A DNA stretch of 64,000 nt, from NCBI GenBank assembly GCA_043744215.1, contig JAYTVC010000083.1, forward strand, positions 68,914-132,913, in the 5' to 3' direction. Shown here piece after piece: positions 51,257 through 60,444 of the stretch. Numbering within the stretch: position 1 is the stretch's first letter; every line of letters starts with the position of its first letter. Position numbers and translations under genes: made by a program. This DNA is from JBEEJL01 sp043744215. Its GTDB lineage: Bacteria; Pseudomonadota; Gammaproteobacteria; Burkholderiales; JBEEJL01. The notes beneath the pieces were generated by a model, which saw only the letters and a list, made by a program, of their open reading frames with translations, was not told where the DNA came from and did not search any database.

Positions 51257-51802
51257 ATGAAAAAATGCATCTATAGCTCAGCCTTAAGCGCAGTTTTATT
51301 TCTGTTTATTTCTACGGAATCTTTTGGCTTATCCAATTCAGGAACTGATTTTTATCTACCCTTTCAAGGTAAATGGATCGGCACCCTCGAATACCGCGAC
51401 TACAGCAATAACAAGCGCGTGACTTTGCCGACAGAGCTGGAAGTGCTTGCCGGCAACGACGACAAGACGATGACGTTCAACTACACCTATGACGATGGAC
51501 CGGGGAAGACGGAGAAATCGTCGTCGGAAGTTTCGTTTGATTTAATTCAGAAAAAATATATTTCGATTTCTGGCGACGGCAAGTCGCGGGATGAGTATGC
51601 GATGAAAGGTCTTAATGCGTTTGCCAGGGCCGGTGGCGGAACTTTGGTGTTGACTGGCAAAGGGATGGAGAACGATAAAGCAGTGGATGTGCGCAGTACG
51701 TTAACCGTGACGAAGATGCGCTATGTGTTGAAGCGCGAGACGCGCTTGCCAGGCAAGAAGTTTTTGTTTCGGCATGTGTATCGGTTTAAGCGGGTGAAGT
51801 AG
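51257..51802 (+). CDS. Secreted lipocalin-like hypothetical protein
   Basis: A 181-residue protein with a signal peptide (CIYSSALSAVLFLFISTESFG) and a beta-rich mature domain starting FQGKWIGTLEYRDYSNNKRV, resembling small lipocalin-like beta-barrels that measure ligand or lipid, but without a confident family call. The 3' end (CATGTGTATCGGTTTAAGCG) recurs at 51,059 and 52,113 as part of the duplicated flanks, so the gene sits within a rearranged block. Confidence 0.7.
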   Translation: MKKCIYSSALSAVLFLFISTESFGLSNSGTDFYLPFQGKWIGTLEYRDYSNNKRVTLPTELEVLAGNDDKTMTFNYTYDDGPGKTEKSSSEVSFDLIQKKYISISGDGKSRDEYAMKGLNAFARAGGGTLVLTGKGMENDKAVDVRSTLTVTKMRYVLKRETRLPGKKFLFRHVYRFKRVK

Positions 51803-51907
51803 GTTTTATTTTTTGTGATGGGCACGCTGCGCTTTGCCCATCCTACGAATTCACAGCCCGCTAATTCACAATCTGCAAATTCACAGCCTGCAAATTACCC
51901 AAAGACA

Positions 51908-52016
51908 ACCTTGCCTACCTTGCGCCGTCGAACATCAACCTTGAACTCACGCAAGAACGCTGGCCGCAACTGAAGTTTCATTCGACGTGAGAACATGCGG
52001 TGAAGTTGGGAACATA
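51908..52016 (+). pseudogene. prfC 3'-end fragment
   Basis: In frame it encodes LAYLAPSNINLELTQERWPQ and then LKFHST, followed by a stop, mirroring the last 36 codons of RF3 (AYLAPSNINLELTQERWPKL). The frame carries an in-frame TGA (51,987-51,989) where RF3 has the corresponding CGAACATGCG-type residues. It is part of duplicate copy B and has no start. Confidence 0.85.
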
Positions 52017-52031
52017 AGCAAAACAAAAGAG

Positions 52032-52097
52032 CCGTTCGTCCTGAGCCCAGTCGAAGGATGCGCTCCATTCATGGTTCGACAAGCTCACCACGAACGG
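52032..52097. repeat. Palindromic intergenic repeat, copy 2
   Basis: Same imperfect hairpin as at 50,978-51,043, within copy B of the duplicated segment. Confidence 0.85.
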
Positions 52098-52377
52098 ATA
52101 TTTTAGCGAGCGCGATGAGCATCGGTTTAAGCGGGTAAAGTAGGTTTTATTTTTTGGTGATGGGCACGCTGCGCTTTGCCCATCCTACGAATTCTAAATA
52201 CCAACACAAGCTGACAAATCAACCAAGAAATTCCCTCCCCTTCAAGGGGAGGGCCAGGGTGGGGATGGGTGAAACGCGGCAACACCGACAGTAGTAAAGA
52301 AAGAAATTATCACGTGCAGCCGTGCCCCAGAAATGTACAAGCTCTTGGACATCCCGGAATATTATTGAAGCCTGAAT

Positions 52378-53703
52378 TTAGTCGTCTTCGTCGCGGAATA
52401 AAGACAAGTTAACTGCATCGGCCATGGCTTTATAGCCTGCGTCATTGGGGTGTAAATGATCGCCGCTGTCATAGGCGGGCAGCATGCGTATTGGGCGCGC
52501 GGGGTCTTGTATGATTTTGTCAAAATCAATCACGGCATCGAATTCGCCGCTGCTGCGAATCCACGCATTCACCGTCTGACGCTTCACCTCGCCTTCCGCC
52601 GAGAAATAGCCGGGGAATGTCGTGCCTTCAAATGGGGTTAACGTTCCGCCATAAATTTTGAGTCGTTTCTCATGAGCGCGGGCGATAAGTTGACGATGGC
52701 CTGCAATAATTTCATCTGCGCTGACTTGTTGATCAGCCAATCCGAATGCACCTGGGAGGCCGATATTGTTGATGCCTTCGAGCAAGATAATATATTTGAC
52801 GCCTGGCGCATTGAGCACGTCACGATCAAATCGCGCGAGCGCATTGGGGCCAATGATGTCGTTCAAGGTACGGTTGCCGCTGATGCCATGATTGAGCACG
52901 GCCAGATGTTTAAGCTCGCGCCGCGACTGCAAGCGCTCGGCGAGTATATTCGGCCAGCGGTGATTGGCATCAACAGTAGAAGCGTAACCATCAGTAATGG
53001 AATCGCCAAGGGTGACGATGGCTGCATTTCTTTTCGATACAGCAACTGTGACGCCAGTTAGGAAATACCCTGACGTAGTAGTTGAAGCAGTCGGGAATGA
53101 AGTCTCACCGACAAAATTTCCTGCGTTAGATATATAAGTTGTCTGCACTCCCAACGAATGAAAGGTTTTCACCGGTGTGACGTTAGGCAAATGAATGCTA
53201 ACTGCAAGATTGCTTAACGGTGGCACATCAAAATCTATGGGATCACTCAACACTGGCGCAGCGGACGGAATGACGATAGAAGTTTGGCCGCTGAAAGTGA
53301 GCGGACGGCTGCTACCGGAAACTATGCTGGAGCCGGTAGCCTGAAGCGCAATATGCGCTGCACCGATTTTCAAAGGCCCGCTTCCATATTCGTTAGATAA
53401 ACGCACGCGCACTGTGCGCCCACCAATGCTGGTGTGAACAATCTGTCGAATTGTCTGATTATCAAACTGGGCAGGTATAGCGGGGACGAAGGGTGGCTCG
53501 GGCGCCTGCGGGCTGGCCGTCCAAGTGCCAACCCAATATTTATTCCCTTGCCGACTTTCGGCATAAGTGTCGGACAGCGGCGCCATCACGCTCGCGCCAA
53601 CCAGGGCAATTGCAATCAATAGCGCACGGCGGCGAAGGTTTAATTTGAAGGGCGTGAGAGTTTTTGTTCTAAGCAAGGCAAGAAAATAATCGATTGATTT
53701 CAT
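52378..53703 (-). CDS. Secreted SGNH/GDSL hydrolase
   Basis: A 441-residue protein with an N-terminal signal (RALLIAIALVGASVMAPLSDTYA) and an N-terminal carbohydrate-binding-like domain (about 50-225) before the catalytic SGNH domain: block I VTLGDSITDG (Ser235), block III GISGNRTLND, and block V SGDHLHPNDAGYKAMADAV with His. This layout matches GDSL lipases/acyl esterases with an N-terminal beta-sandwich. ATG 53,703 has GGAG seven bases before it. It acts outside the cytoplasm and the substrate is unknown. Confidence 0.9.
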   Translation of the reverse strand: MKSIDYFLALLRTKTLTPFKLNLRRRALLIAIALVGASVMAPLSDTYAESRQGNKYWVGTWTASPQAPEPPFVPAIPAQFDNQTIRQIVHTSIGGRTVRVRLSNEYGSGPLKIGAAHIALQATGSSIVSGSSRPLTFSGQTSIVIPSAAPVLSDPIDFDVPPLSNLAVSIHLPNVTPVKTFHSLGVQTTYISNAGNFVGETSFPTASTTTSGYFLTGVTVAVSKRNAAIVTLGDSITDGYASTVDANHRWPNILAERLQSRRELKHLAVLNHGISGNRTLNDIIGPNALARFDRDVLNAPGVKYIILLEGINNIGLPGAFGLADQQVSADEIIAGHRQLIARAHEKRLKIYGGTLTPFEGTTFPGYFSAEGEVKRQTVNAWIRSSGEFDAVIDFDKIIQDPARPIRMLPAYDSGDHLHPNDAGYKAMADAVNLSLFRDEDD

Positions 53704-53852
53704 AGTGTTCTCCATTTGATTGGCGAAATTCAGGGATGGCTGCGGGGGAGGAAACTTCAAGGCAGCCCCCCATTTATAGACTAATACCGAGAGCGCCGCA
53801 CGATGGGTATCGCAATCGCTCAACCCATCCTGCAAAAACTCGCGCCTCACAC

Positions 53853-55646
53853 CTAACGCAAATGATGCACCTGCCCCATGCCATACACCGGCGTGGGAAT
53901 GCCTTCTTTTCTCGCCTTGATTTGCAGCGACAAAAATTGCGAGTAGTGGCGCGATTGGTGGAGGTTGCCGCCGTGAAACCAGAGCGCGCTTTGTTTGGTG
54001 GGCTTCCACATGTTGCGCAATTCGCCTTCCCACGGGCCGGGATCTTTGGTGGTGTTGGAGCCTAAGCCCCAGCATTTTCCCACTTTGTCGGCCACATCTT
54101 GCGAGATGAGTTTGGCGGCCCAGCCGTTCATCGAGCCGTAACCGGTTGCCAGCACGATCGCATCGGCGGGCAATTCGCTGCCGTCGGTAAGCACGACGGA
54201 GTTCGGTTTGATTTCTTTAATATTCAGATTGCTTTTGAGTTTGACGCTGCCGTTGGCGATGAGCTCCGATGCGCCCACATCAATGTAATAGCCGGAGCCA
54301 CGACGCAAATATTTCATGAACAGGCCCGATTCGTCGTCGCCGAAGTCGAGCATGAAGCCAGCTTTTTCGAGGCGCGAATATAAATCGGCGTCGCGTTTTT
54401 TCATTTCCGCATACACGGGAATGTGGAAGCTGTGCATGATTTTGTACGGCACCGAAGCGAAAATGAGATCGGCTTTATCGGTGGTGATGCCGTTTTTTAC
54501 GGCGGCATCCGAATACAAGCCGCCCAATGCCAAGTCCATCAGTGAATCTGATTTGGCGATATGCGTAGATGATTTTTGAATCATGGTCACATCGGCGCCG
54601 TGCTCCCACAGGTCGGCGCAAATGTCGTGGGCGGAATTGTTGGAGCCGAGCACGATGACTTTTTTGCCGCGATATTTATCGCCACCGGGATGTTTGCTCG
54701 AATGGTGAAGGTCGCCTTTGAAAGTTTTTGCGCCGGGAATGTCGGGCACATTCGGCACAGCGGACATGCCGGTGGCCAGCACCAACTGTTTCGGTTTCAA
54801 CACTATGGTTTCACCGTTGCGTTTTACCGTGACAGTCCATTCCTGTTTTGCTTCGTCATACTTCGCGCTTTCGCATTCGGTCGACGCCCAATAATTCAGC
54901 TCCATGATTTTGGTGTAACTCTCGAGCCAATCGCCGATTTTATCTTTGGGTGAAAACACGGGCCAATCGTCGGGAAATGGCAGATAGGGCAAATGGTCGT
55001 ACCACACCGGGTCGTGCAGGCAGAGCGATTTGTAGCGGTTGCGCCATGAGTCGCCGGGGCGCGCATTTTTTTCGATGATGATGGTGGGCACATTAAGTCT
55101 GCGCAGACGCGCGCCGAGGGCGATGCCGCCCTGCCCGCCGCCGATGATGACGCAATACGGTTGCGTCTTGTAGCCCAGCTCGGCGGCCTCGTCAGTTTTG
55201 CGCTCCAGCCAATTTTTGCGCTCTTTGAATACGCCGTGCTCTACGCCTTTCGGCCGCTCGGCTCCCGTTTTTTCTTCAAAGCCTTTGAGCGATTTCATGG
55301 TCGTGAGCAGCGTCCAGCATTTACCGTCTTTCAATCGAACATAACCGTAGCCATTTGCGGTGGCCGTTTCAAAATTAAACCAGCCATCGACAATGCCATC
55401 GGCTTCGCTGCCCTCGCCCACCATTTGCCAGTTGCGCGGCTGCACTTGCGCCGCCGTCGCATCGAGCATGGCGCGAATGTCAGCCTTGCCTTCGAGAGTT
55501 TTGATGTTCCAGGTGAACGAAACCAGATCGCGCCAATAACAATCATCGTGAAACATGTCGGCCGCACCGGCGAAATCTTTTTGCTCAATCTTCGCGCCGA
55601 ATTGCGCAAGCCATTGGGAAACTTGTTGTGTGGATGTGCCGGTCAT
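53853..55646 (-). CDS. FAD monooxygenase with N-terminal SnoaL-like domain
   Basis: A 597-residue protein. Residues about 1-125 form a SnoaL/NTF2-like domain (WLAQFGAKIEQKDFAGAADM, then MFHDDCYWRDLVSFTW). The C-terminal part is a flavin-containing/Baeyer-Villiger-type monooxygenase with FAD motif IIGGGQGGIALGARL, NADP motif VLGSNNSAHDICADL, and ATGYG near residue 510. AGGGC precedes the ATG. It probably oxidises a ketone, amine or sulfide in the cytosol. The motif at 55,670 lies in its 5' region. Confidence 0.9.
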   Translation of the reverse strand: MTGTSTQQVSQWLAQFGAKIEQKDFAGAADMFHDDCYWRDLVSFTWNIKTLEGKADIRAMLDATAAQVQPRNWQMVGEGSEADGIVDGWFNFETATANGYGYVRLKDGKCWTLLTTMKSLKGFEEKTGAERPKGVEHGVFKERKNWLERKTDEAAELGYKTQPYCVIIGGGQGGIALGARLRRLNVPTIIIEKNARPGDSWRNRYKSLCLHDPVWYDHLPYLPFPDDWPVFSPKDKIGDWLESYTKIMELNYWASTECESAKYDEAKQEWTVTVKRNGETIVLKPKQLVLATGMSAVPNVPDIPGAKTFKGDLHHSSKHPGGDKYRGKKVIVLGSNNSAHDICADLWEHGADVTMIQKSSTHIAKSDSLMDLALGGLYSDAAVKNGITTDKADLIFASVPYKIMHSFHIPVYAEMKKRDADLYSRLEKAGFMLDFGDDESGLFMKYLRRGSGYYIDVGASELIANGSVKLKSNLNIKEIKPNSVVLTDGSELPADAIVLATGYGSMNGWAAKLISQDVADKVGKCWGLGSNTTKDPGPWEGELRNMWKPTKQSALWFHGGNLHQSRHYSQFLSLQIKARKEGIPTPVYGMGQVHHLR

Positions 55647-55669
55647 AATGCCCTCCTTAGAAATTATTG

Positions 55670-55697
55670 AATAATTGTTTATAATCAAATAGTTACA
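55670..55697 (+). promoter_or_regulatory. Recurrent IHF-like motif, divergent promoter region
   Basis: AATAATTGTTTATAATC then AAATAGTTACA, 28 bases that differ from the 45,703 copy at only two positions. The core at 55,683-55,695 matches the IHF consensus fully. It sits between the divergent monooxygenase and S4-domain genes. Confidence 0.6.
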
Positions 55698-55866
55698 GAG
55701 ACTCTGTTTTGATGCCTACACGACTGCGTTTCCCCCTCGCGGAGACGAAACTCAGTTTTTGTTATAGAACATTTTTTACAACTTAAAATGCTTTTGCAGA
55801 GATTTTTGTGTGAGCCCATTGTCGATAGCGTAAAATTTGTGCACCAAAGAAATAAACGGGGATGAC

Positions 55867-56229
55867 ATGCAGCAAATGGAATTTGAACTCAGCGGCGAGT
55901 TTGTCGAACTCAACCAGTTGCTAAAACTGGTCGGCCTGTGCGACAGCGGCGGCGCGGGGAAAGTCATCGTTGCAAGCGGCGACGTAATGGTTGACGGCCT
56001 ACAGGAGTTGCGCAAGACGGCAAAAATTCGCGCGGGGCAAGTAGTACGCCTGGGCGATGTGGAAGTGACGGTGGTGGCGGGAGAAATTTCCAGTTTGCCG
56101 CCTGAGAAAAAACCGCCTGCTTCCAAACCAATTGCCAAACCAAATGCCAAACCAATTGCCAAAGCGAAGATCAATCCCTATCAACCCGGCGAACATGCCA
56201 GGAAAACAAAAACGAAAAAAAAGGTATAA
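55867..56229 (+). CDS. S4-domain RNA-binding protein (YbcJ-like)
   Basis: A 120-residue protein. An S4-type fold spans about 1-80 (FVELNQLLKLVGLCDSGGAG to KVIVASGDVMVDGLQELRKT, then RAGQVVRLGDVEV), followed by a Pro/Lys/Ala-rich tail of PIAKPNAKPIAK repeats. Similar short S4 proteins are YbcJ/YaaA-like RNA binders. The lysine-rich tail probably adds RNA affinity. A strong terminator follows at 56,234. Confidence 0.85.
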   Translation: MQQMEFELSGEFVELNQLLKLVGLCDSGGAGKVIVASGDVMVDGLQELRKTAKIRAGQVVRLGDVEVTVVAGEISSLPPEKKPPASKPIAKPNAKPIAKAKINPYQPGEHARKTKTKKKV

Positions 56230-56233
56230 AAAA

Positions 56234-56262
56234 AGCCAGTCTCTCGACTGGCTTTTTATTTC
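56234..56262 (+). terminator. Rho-independent terminator after the S4-domain gene
   Basis: Stem AGCCAGTC-TCTC-GACTGGCT (56,234-56,253) followed by TTTTATTTC. The preceding A-run suggests activity in both directions. Confidence 0.85.
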
Positions 56263-56371
56263 TTTTCGACGATTTAGCGCGGAAGTCCGTTCACCTTTCG
56301 AGGTAGCTGAGGGCGAACGGACTTCATTTACCGGCGCTAAAATATTGACGCACTTCTGAGTTAAGAACGCA

Positions 56372-57478
56372 TTACTGCACCGTGCGTTCTACCGTGAATT
56401 GCTCGATCTCCACACGGCGGTTCGGTGCGAGGCAATTGATCAGAGCCGCACGATCTTTCTCGGTACATTGCACAACAGGGTTGCCTTCGCCATGGCCGAC
56501 TGCGCGGACACGGCTGGACTCAACGCCCTTGCTCACCAGATAGGCTTTGACCGCCTCTGCCCGCTGCTGCGACAGCTTGCGGTTGTAAGCGTCGGTGCCT
56601 AAACGGTCCGTGTAGCCATTCACGCTCACGTTGTTGATTTGCGGATTGCTTGCGAGCGTCGCAGCCAATTCATCAAGGCGCGGCTGCGGCAGGCGCAACT
56701 GGGCTTTGTTGAAATCAAACAACTCGGTGTCGGACATGGTGATGCGCTCGACGCGCGGCATCTGTACGGGCGCTGGTGCCGGCACCGGTGCTTGCACGAT
56801 CACCGGCGCGGGCGCAGCTACCGGCGCGGGGGTGTACACGGGCGCAGGCGGAAGTATCGGCATCTGCACTTGCGGTACGGGCGTAGGCACGGCCTTCGGC
56901 GCGGCGGCACCGAAAGCATAGCCCAGGCCCAGGCCCAGATAATTTGCGTTGCTGGCGTTCACACCGGTAACGCCACCGCTATCACGCACGAAGCCGTGCA
57001 CACGGCGGAAATCCAGTTGCCCCATGAATCGGTTGCTGAAGGAATATTGCGCACCCAAACCGGCGTCGATATAAGGCGAAGTTTTGCTGAATGAAGAACC
57101 GAAACCCGCAGGCGGCGTAATTTTGTCGCGCTCTGCGCCGACGCCGACTAACAGGAAGGGACGGAAGGTATCGCGCGAAAACATATACAGTGCATCAGCG
57201 CCGAGTAATAGCTGCTCGTTTTTCGCGCCGGCTGCTGATCGGCGGGCAAAATTCGGGCCGAGTTGAATATCCCAGCGGGGCGCAATGGCTTTACCAAAAC
57301 GCAGGCCGATGCCTTTGCCGTTGCCATCGACACCGAAGCGGTCGTCGGGATCAAACGCGTTGATGCTCGGCGCAAAATACCAGGATGCATTGGTCGGCAA
57401 CGTTTGCGCATGGGTGACGGTAGATGCGGCTGAACCCATTACCGCAATGGCGGCAACGATCTTGTTTAGGTTTTTCAT
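56372..57478 (-). CDS. OmpA-family outer-membrane protein
   Basis: A 368-residue protein with signal peptide (AAIAVMGSAASTVTHAQ), an eight-strand-type barrel (about 30-190), a Pro/Ala/Val-rich hinge (about 200-240), and a C-terminal OmpA domain with NGYTDRLGTDAYNRKLSQQR and LAPNRRVEIE that binds peptidoglycan. Two Cys in CTEKDRAALINC match OmpA-type disulfides. The ATG has GGAGG upstream. The IHF-like site at 57,594 lies upstream. Confidence 0.93.
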   Translation of the reverse strand: MKNLNKIVAAIAVMGSAASTVTHAQTLPTNASWYFAPSINAFDPDDRFGVDGNGKGIGLRFGKAIAPRWDIQLGPNFARRSAAGAKNEQLLLGADALYMFSRDTFRPFLLVGVGAERDKITPPAGFGSSFSKTSPYIDAGLGAQYSFSNRFMGQLDFRRVHGFVRDSGGVTGVNASNANYLGLGLGYAFGAAAPKAVPTPVPQVQMPILPPAPVYTPAPVAAPAPVIVQAPVPAPAPVQMPRVERITMSDTELFDFNKAQLRLPQPRLDELAATLASNPQINNVSVNGYTDRLGTDAYNRKLSQQRAEAVKAYLVSKGVESSRVRAVGHGEGNPVVQCTEKDRAALINCLAPNRRVEIEQFTVERTVQ

Positions 57479-57593
57479 ACGGGACCTCCGGAAAGTAAAA
57501 AAGACAGAACAACAGGAATAACAGAAGTAGCGAACTAATATTAGAACGAAAATTCAGATTACGCCAAATATTGCGCGTGCACAAATACAATTA

Positions 57594-57606
57594 AATCAAT
57601 TAGTTG
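57594..57606 (+). promoter_or_regulatory. IHF-type site upstream of the OmpA-family gene
   Basis: AATCAATTAGTTG fits WATCAA-N4-TTR fully. It is preceded by AAATACAATTA, a diverged version of the recurrent motif flank. It lies in the 156-base gap between the NTF2-like gene and the porin gene, 116 bases before the porin ATG. Confidence 0.45.
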
Positions 57607-57634
57607 CAGAATTGCCACAGAATCGCGGCGAGGA

Positions 57635-58168
57635 TCAGTATTTCTTGCGAATGGTCGGCGCAGGGTCGGCTTTGTAGCCGGGCATGAGCATGCCTGATGC
57701 GCTGGCCGATGCAGCGGCAGCGCTTGCGTAACGCACGGCGAGTTTCCAATCATCGCCGTCTTTTACCCAGGTATCGACGACGAAAATTTGTTTGGGCAGG
57801 CCACTGGATTTCGGTGCGTCAATCTTCCAGCTAAAGCTGACGTTCACCATATCGCCGTGTTCGTGGGCCGACATGTCATGCACGCTCGAGGCAAACGGCG
57901 GTTGCGCCAAAGCGCTATGCATCCAGTCGATGCGCGGCACAGGTTGGCCGGGGGCTGCACCGATGCGCATTTCAAAATCATGGCCGAGTATTTTTTCAAT
58001 GACGGCGCTATCGCGCGTGCGCACGGCTTCGTGAAGATTCGATTCAAGGTCGCGAAAAATTTTGACAAACCGCGTCACCACCGGCGCCGAGTTTGGCTCG
58101 GCACAAAATACCGGCGCGCCGATGTGCAGCGCAAAAAAAACGACGGCGATGTGTTTAATGCTCAACAT
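57635..58168 (-). CDS. Secreted NTF2/DUF4440-like protein
   Basis: A 177-residue protein with a signal peptide (IKHIAVVFFALHIGAPVFCA) and a domain with FRDLESNLHEAVRTRDSAVI, ILGHDFEMRIG and a beta core ending WVKDGDDWKLAVRYASAAA, resembling DUF4440/SnoaL-like folds. A hydrophobic Ala/Ser-rich end and a short basic tail follow. No catalytic residues can be named. It lies upstream of the porin gene on the same strand, 156 bases away. Confidence 0.75.
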   Translation of the reverse strand: MLSIKHIAVVFFALHIGAPVFCAEPNSAPVVTRFVKIFRDLESNLHEAVRTRDSAVIEKILGHDFEMRIGAAPGQPVPRIDWMHSALAQPPFASSVHDMSAHEHGDMVNVSFSWKIDAPKSSGLPKQIFVVDTWVKDGDDWKLAVRYASAAAASASASGMLMPGYKADPAPTIRKKY

Positions 58169-58185
58169 TGTCAGGCTCTCGTCGT

Positions 58186-58227
58186 GGGGTTTACGTCACG
58201 GGGTTTACGTCACGGCGCTCACGTCAT
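58186..58227. repeat. 14-bp tandem repeat, three copies
   Basis: GGGGTTTACGTCAC occurs twice in tandem, followed by a diverged third unit (GGCGCTCACGTCAT). It sits upstream of the NTF2-like gene, within its likely 5' region. Confidence 0.8.
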
Positions 58228-58301
58228 GAGGCTCAAGCACGGCACTCAAAATAAAAATCCGCCGCTGGCCTTCACCAACGGCGGACGATTCAATCCACTG
58301 C

Positions 58302-59258
58302 TTACGGATACTGCTTGGCGCAATAGCCGCCGGCCGCGTTCACCCAGTTTTGCTGGATGTAATAGTCACGCGTACCGATTTTCATATTGGCCAGCGCACC
58401 GTTAGCCGCGGTGTAAGTCGCACCGAAATTCCATGCGCATTTATCGCCGTTCTCGTAGCCCGTGCTGTCATACCAAGCGTTCAGATTGGGGTCGGTAACG
58501 GTTTCTTCCAACTCGTGCATGATAATGCTGGCCATGGCATCGGCGCCGCCGTTGCCGTTGGGGCTTAACGTTTTCACACCGCAACCGCTCGGACACTTGG
58601 TGGCGGGGTTACCCACAAAAGAGTACTTGATGTTGCTGCCTGCGATAGTGCCATTGGTGTGCCAGCCGCAATACTGTGTGCAGAAGCCCGAGGAGGCAGT
58701 CACGTCGGCCGAAGTCAACACAAAGTACACACCGTTGGTATCGTTAGGCAAACGGCCACTGCTAATGGCGCTCGACACAACTGTCTGGATTTGCGCGTCG
58801 CTCAACGCCGTACCTTGCGAGTAACTGTCGTTCGTGCTGCCAATGTAAGTCACCAGATTGGAAATATATTGCTTGGTCGTGCTGCCCTGGTAATACGTGG
58901 TGTTGATGTTGTAATGGGAAGAACCGCCCACACTGGACGCGAGGTCAGTCAGGATGGTGGTTGCCGTGTTGCCTGTCCAATTGCCATACCAGATGTAATA
59001 AACATTGGTGTTGTTTAACATGACGGGGCCGCCATGGTTGGTGATGCCATTGCTGCCGGTGCCGGGTTTCGCCTTGGCTTGCCCGTTAGCTTTACCCGCG
59101 TGATCGACAACGCCTTTGCCTTTGCCGTCCGGCTTATATAATTCAGATGGCTCATGCGCAGCATTTTCCTGATCGGCACCTTTTACAGCGCCAGCGTTGG
59201 CCGCACCGCTGACCATCAGCGCAAGGGCAAGTAGACAAATACGGTTGTGAATCTTCAT
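58302..59258 (-). CDS. EXORDIUM/PHI-1-like secreted protein
   Basis: A 318-residue exported protein: signal peptide (ICLLALALMVSGAANA), a Lys/Gly-rich linker (KPDGKGKGVVDHAGKANGQA), and then the domain of plant EXORDIUM/phosphate-induced proteins: GGPVMLNNTNVYYIWYGNWT at about 76-95, SSHYNINTTYYQ, and SIIMHELEETVTDPNLNAWY (HE at 248-249). Plant proteins of this type promote cell growth in the apoplast. Their bacterial relatives are secreted and uncharacterised. The HELEE motif resembles a metallopeptidase site but lacks the usual second His. Confidence 0.85.
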   Translation of the reverse strand: MKIHNRICLLALALMVSGAANAGAVKGADQENAAHEPSELYKPDGKGKGVVDHAGKANGQAKAKPGTGSNGITNHGGPVMLNNTNVYYIWYGNWTGNTATTILTDLASSVGGSSHYNINTTYYQGSTTKQYISNLVTYIGSTNDSYSQGTALSDAQIQTVVSSAISSGRLPNDTNGVYFVLTSADVTASSGFCTQYCGWHTNGTIAGSNIKYSFVGNPATKCPSGCGVKTLSPNGNGGADAMASIIMHELEETVTDPNLNAWYDSTGYENGDKCAWNFGATYTAANGALANMKIGTRDYYIQQNWVNAAGGYCAKQYP

Positions 59259-59571
59259 GCAGTTCTCCCTAAAGTATCTATTGGTTGACTTGGTATACGA
59301 CGGTTTAGCACGTTTAGTGGGCAATTGCACGTACCCTATTCCCGTTGCGTAACAGAAATATATTCCCGCAATGGGCCAAGGTCAAACCCAGATTGCAAAT
59401 GTTTTAATTTAGTTGTTGCCGCGTCGTTTAATGAATACAGAGTTCTGTCAAAATGACACTTGAAAATCATGGGAGCGGTTAATGATTTTGGCGAACACAT
59501 AAAAATACAAATGAATAGAACACCTTGCGCTGTTTGAATATGCTTCAACCAAATTGTTATATGGTTAATCT

Positions 59572-59584
59572 AATCAATGAGTTA
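59572..59584 (+). promoter_or_regulatory. IHF-type site before fpr
   Basis: AATCAATGAGTTA fits WATCAA-N4-TTR and is preceded by AT-rich DNA (AAATTGTTATATGGTTAATC). It is 68 bases before the fpr ATG. The rest of the 393-base gap to the EXORDIUM-like gene (59,259-59,651) holds no recognised element. Confidence 0.45.
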
Positions 59585-59651
59585 TAATCTATTGTGAATT
59601 GACGGCTTTACGCCAACTATCGCATTTTTATTCATTTAGCTAGCAAACACC

Positions 59652-60422
59652 ATGACCACCTACGCCACCGAACGCGTGCTGAGCGTCCACCACTGGAATG
59701 AATCGCTGTTCAGCTTCAAGACTACCCGCGACATGGGCCTGCGATTCGAGAACGGCCATTTCGTGATGATCGGTCTCGAAGTCAACGGCAAGCCGCTGAT
59801 GCGCGCCTATAGTATTGCCAGCGCCAATTACGAAGAACATCTGGAATTTTTCAGCATCAAGGTGCAAGACGGCCCGCTCACTTCACGCCTGCAACATTTG
59901 CAGCCGGGTGATCAAATTCTCATCAGCAAAAAACCCGTCGGCACTCTCGTGATTCACGATTTGCTGCCAGGTAAAAATCTTTATCTGCTCGGCACTGGCA
60001 CCGGCCTCGCGCCGTTCATGAGCATTATCAAAGACCCGGAAATTTATGCGCGTTTCGAAAAAGTCGTTCTCGTGCATGGCGTGCGCCAGGTGAATGAATT
60101 GGCTTATGCCGACTACATCAAAGAAGAGTTGCCGCACAACGAATTTTTCGGCGAAGAAGTGAAAGAGAAACTGATTTACTATCCGACCGTGACGCGCGAG
60201 CCCTACATCAACCGCGGTCGCCTCACCGATTTGATTGAAAGCGGCAAACTGTTTGCCGACATCGGTTTGCCGCGCACCCAAGCAGACCGCTTCATGGTGT
60301 GCGGCAGCCCATCCATGTTGAAAGACACGCGCGCGTTGCTAAAGCAAATGGCTTACACCGAGTCGCCCCATCAAGGGGTGCCGGGAGATTTTGTGATTGA
60401 GAAAGCGTTTGTGGAAAAATAG
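59652..60422 (+). CDS. fpr: Ferredoxin--NADP+ reductase
   Basis: A 256-residue FNR-type flavoenzyme. The FAD-binding motif RAYSIAS (about 55) lies in FVMIGLEVNGKPLMRAYSIA. The NADP domain has GTGTGLAPFMSIIKDP and the C-terminal CGSPSMLKD, with a final FVEK. It reduces ferredoxin/flavodoxin with NADPH, or the reverse, and supports FeS assembly and oxidative-stress responses. A terminator follows at 60,445. Confidence 0.95.
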   Translation: MTTYATERVLSVHHWNESLFSFKTTRDMGLRFENGHFVMIGLEVNGKPLMRAYSIASANYEEHLEFFSIKVQDGPLTSRLQHLQPGDQILISKKPVGTLVIHDLLPGKNLYLLGTGTGLAPFMSIIKDPEIYARFEKVVLVHGVRQVNELAYADYIKEELPHNEFFGEEVKEKLIYYPTVTREPYINRGRLTDLIESGKLFADIGLPRTQADRFMVCGSPSMLKDTRALLKQMAYTESPHQGVPGDFVIEKAFVEK

Positions 60423-60444
60423 TTTTCTTTAGATTTATGAAAAT

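Larger units (their letters stand above)
51908..52298. repeat. Duplicated segment, copy B
   Basis: Second copy of the 50,858-51,245 segment. Together with the 51,776-51,852 partial copy it occupies most of the 575-base gap between the lipocalin-like gene and the SGNH hydrolase. The short stretch 51,853-51,900 holds repeats of TTCACA-TCTGCAAA/GCCTGCAAA. From 52,299 to 52,377 nothing is recognised. Confidence 0.85.

Noticed and set aside
56372..57478. Assigning the symbol ompA to the porin
   Set aside because: The domain family is clear, but the Pro/Ala hinge and barrel differ from E. coli OmpA and orthology cannot be shown.
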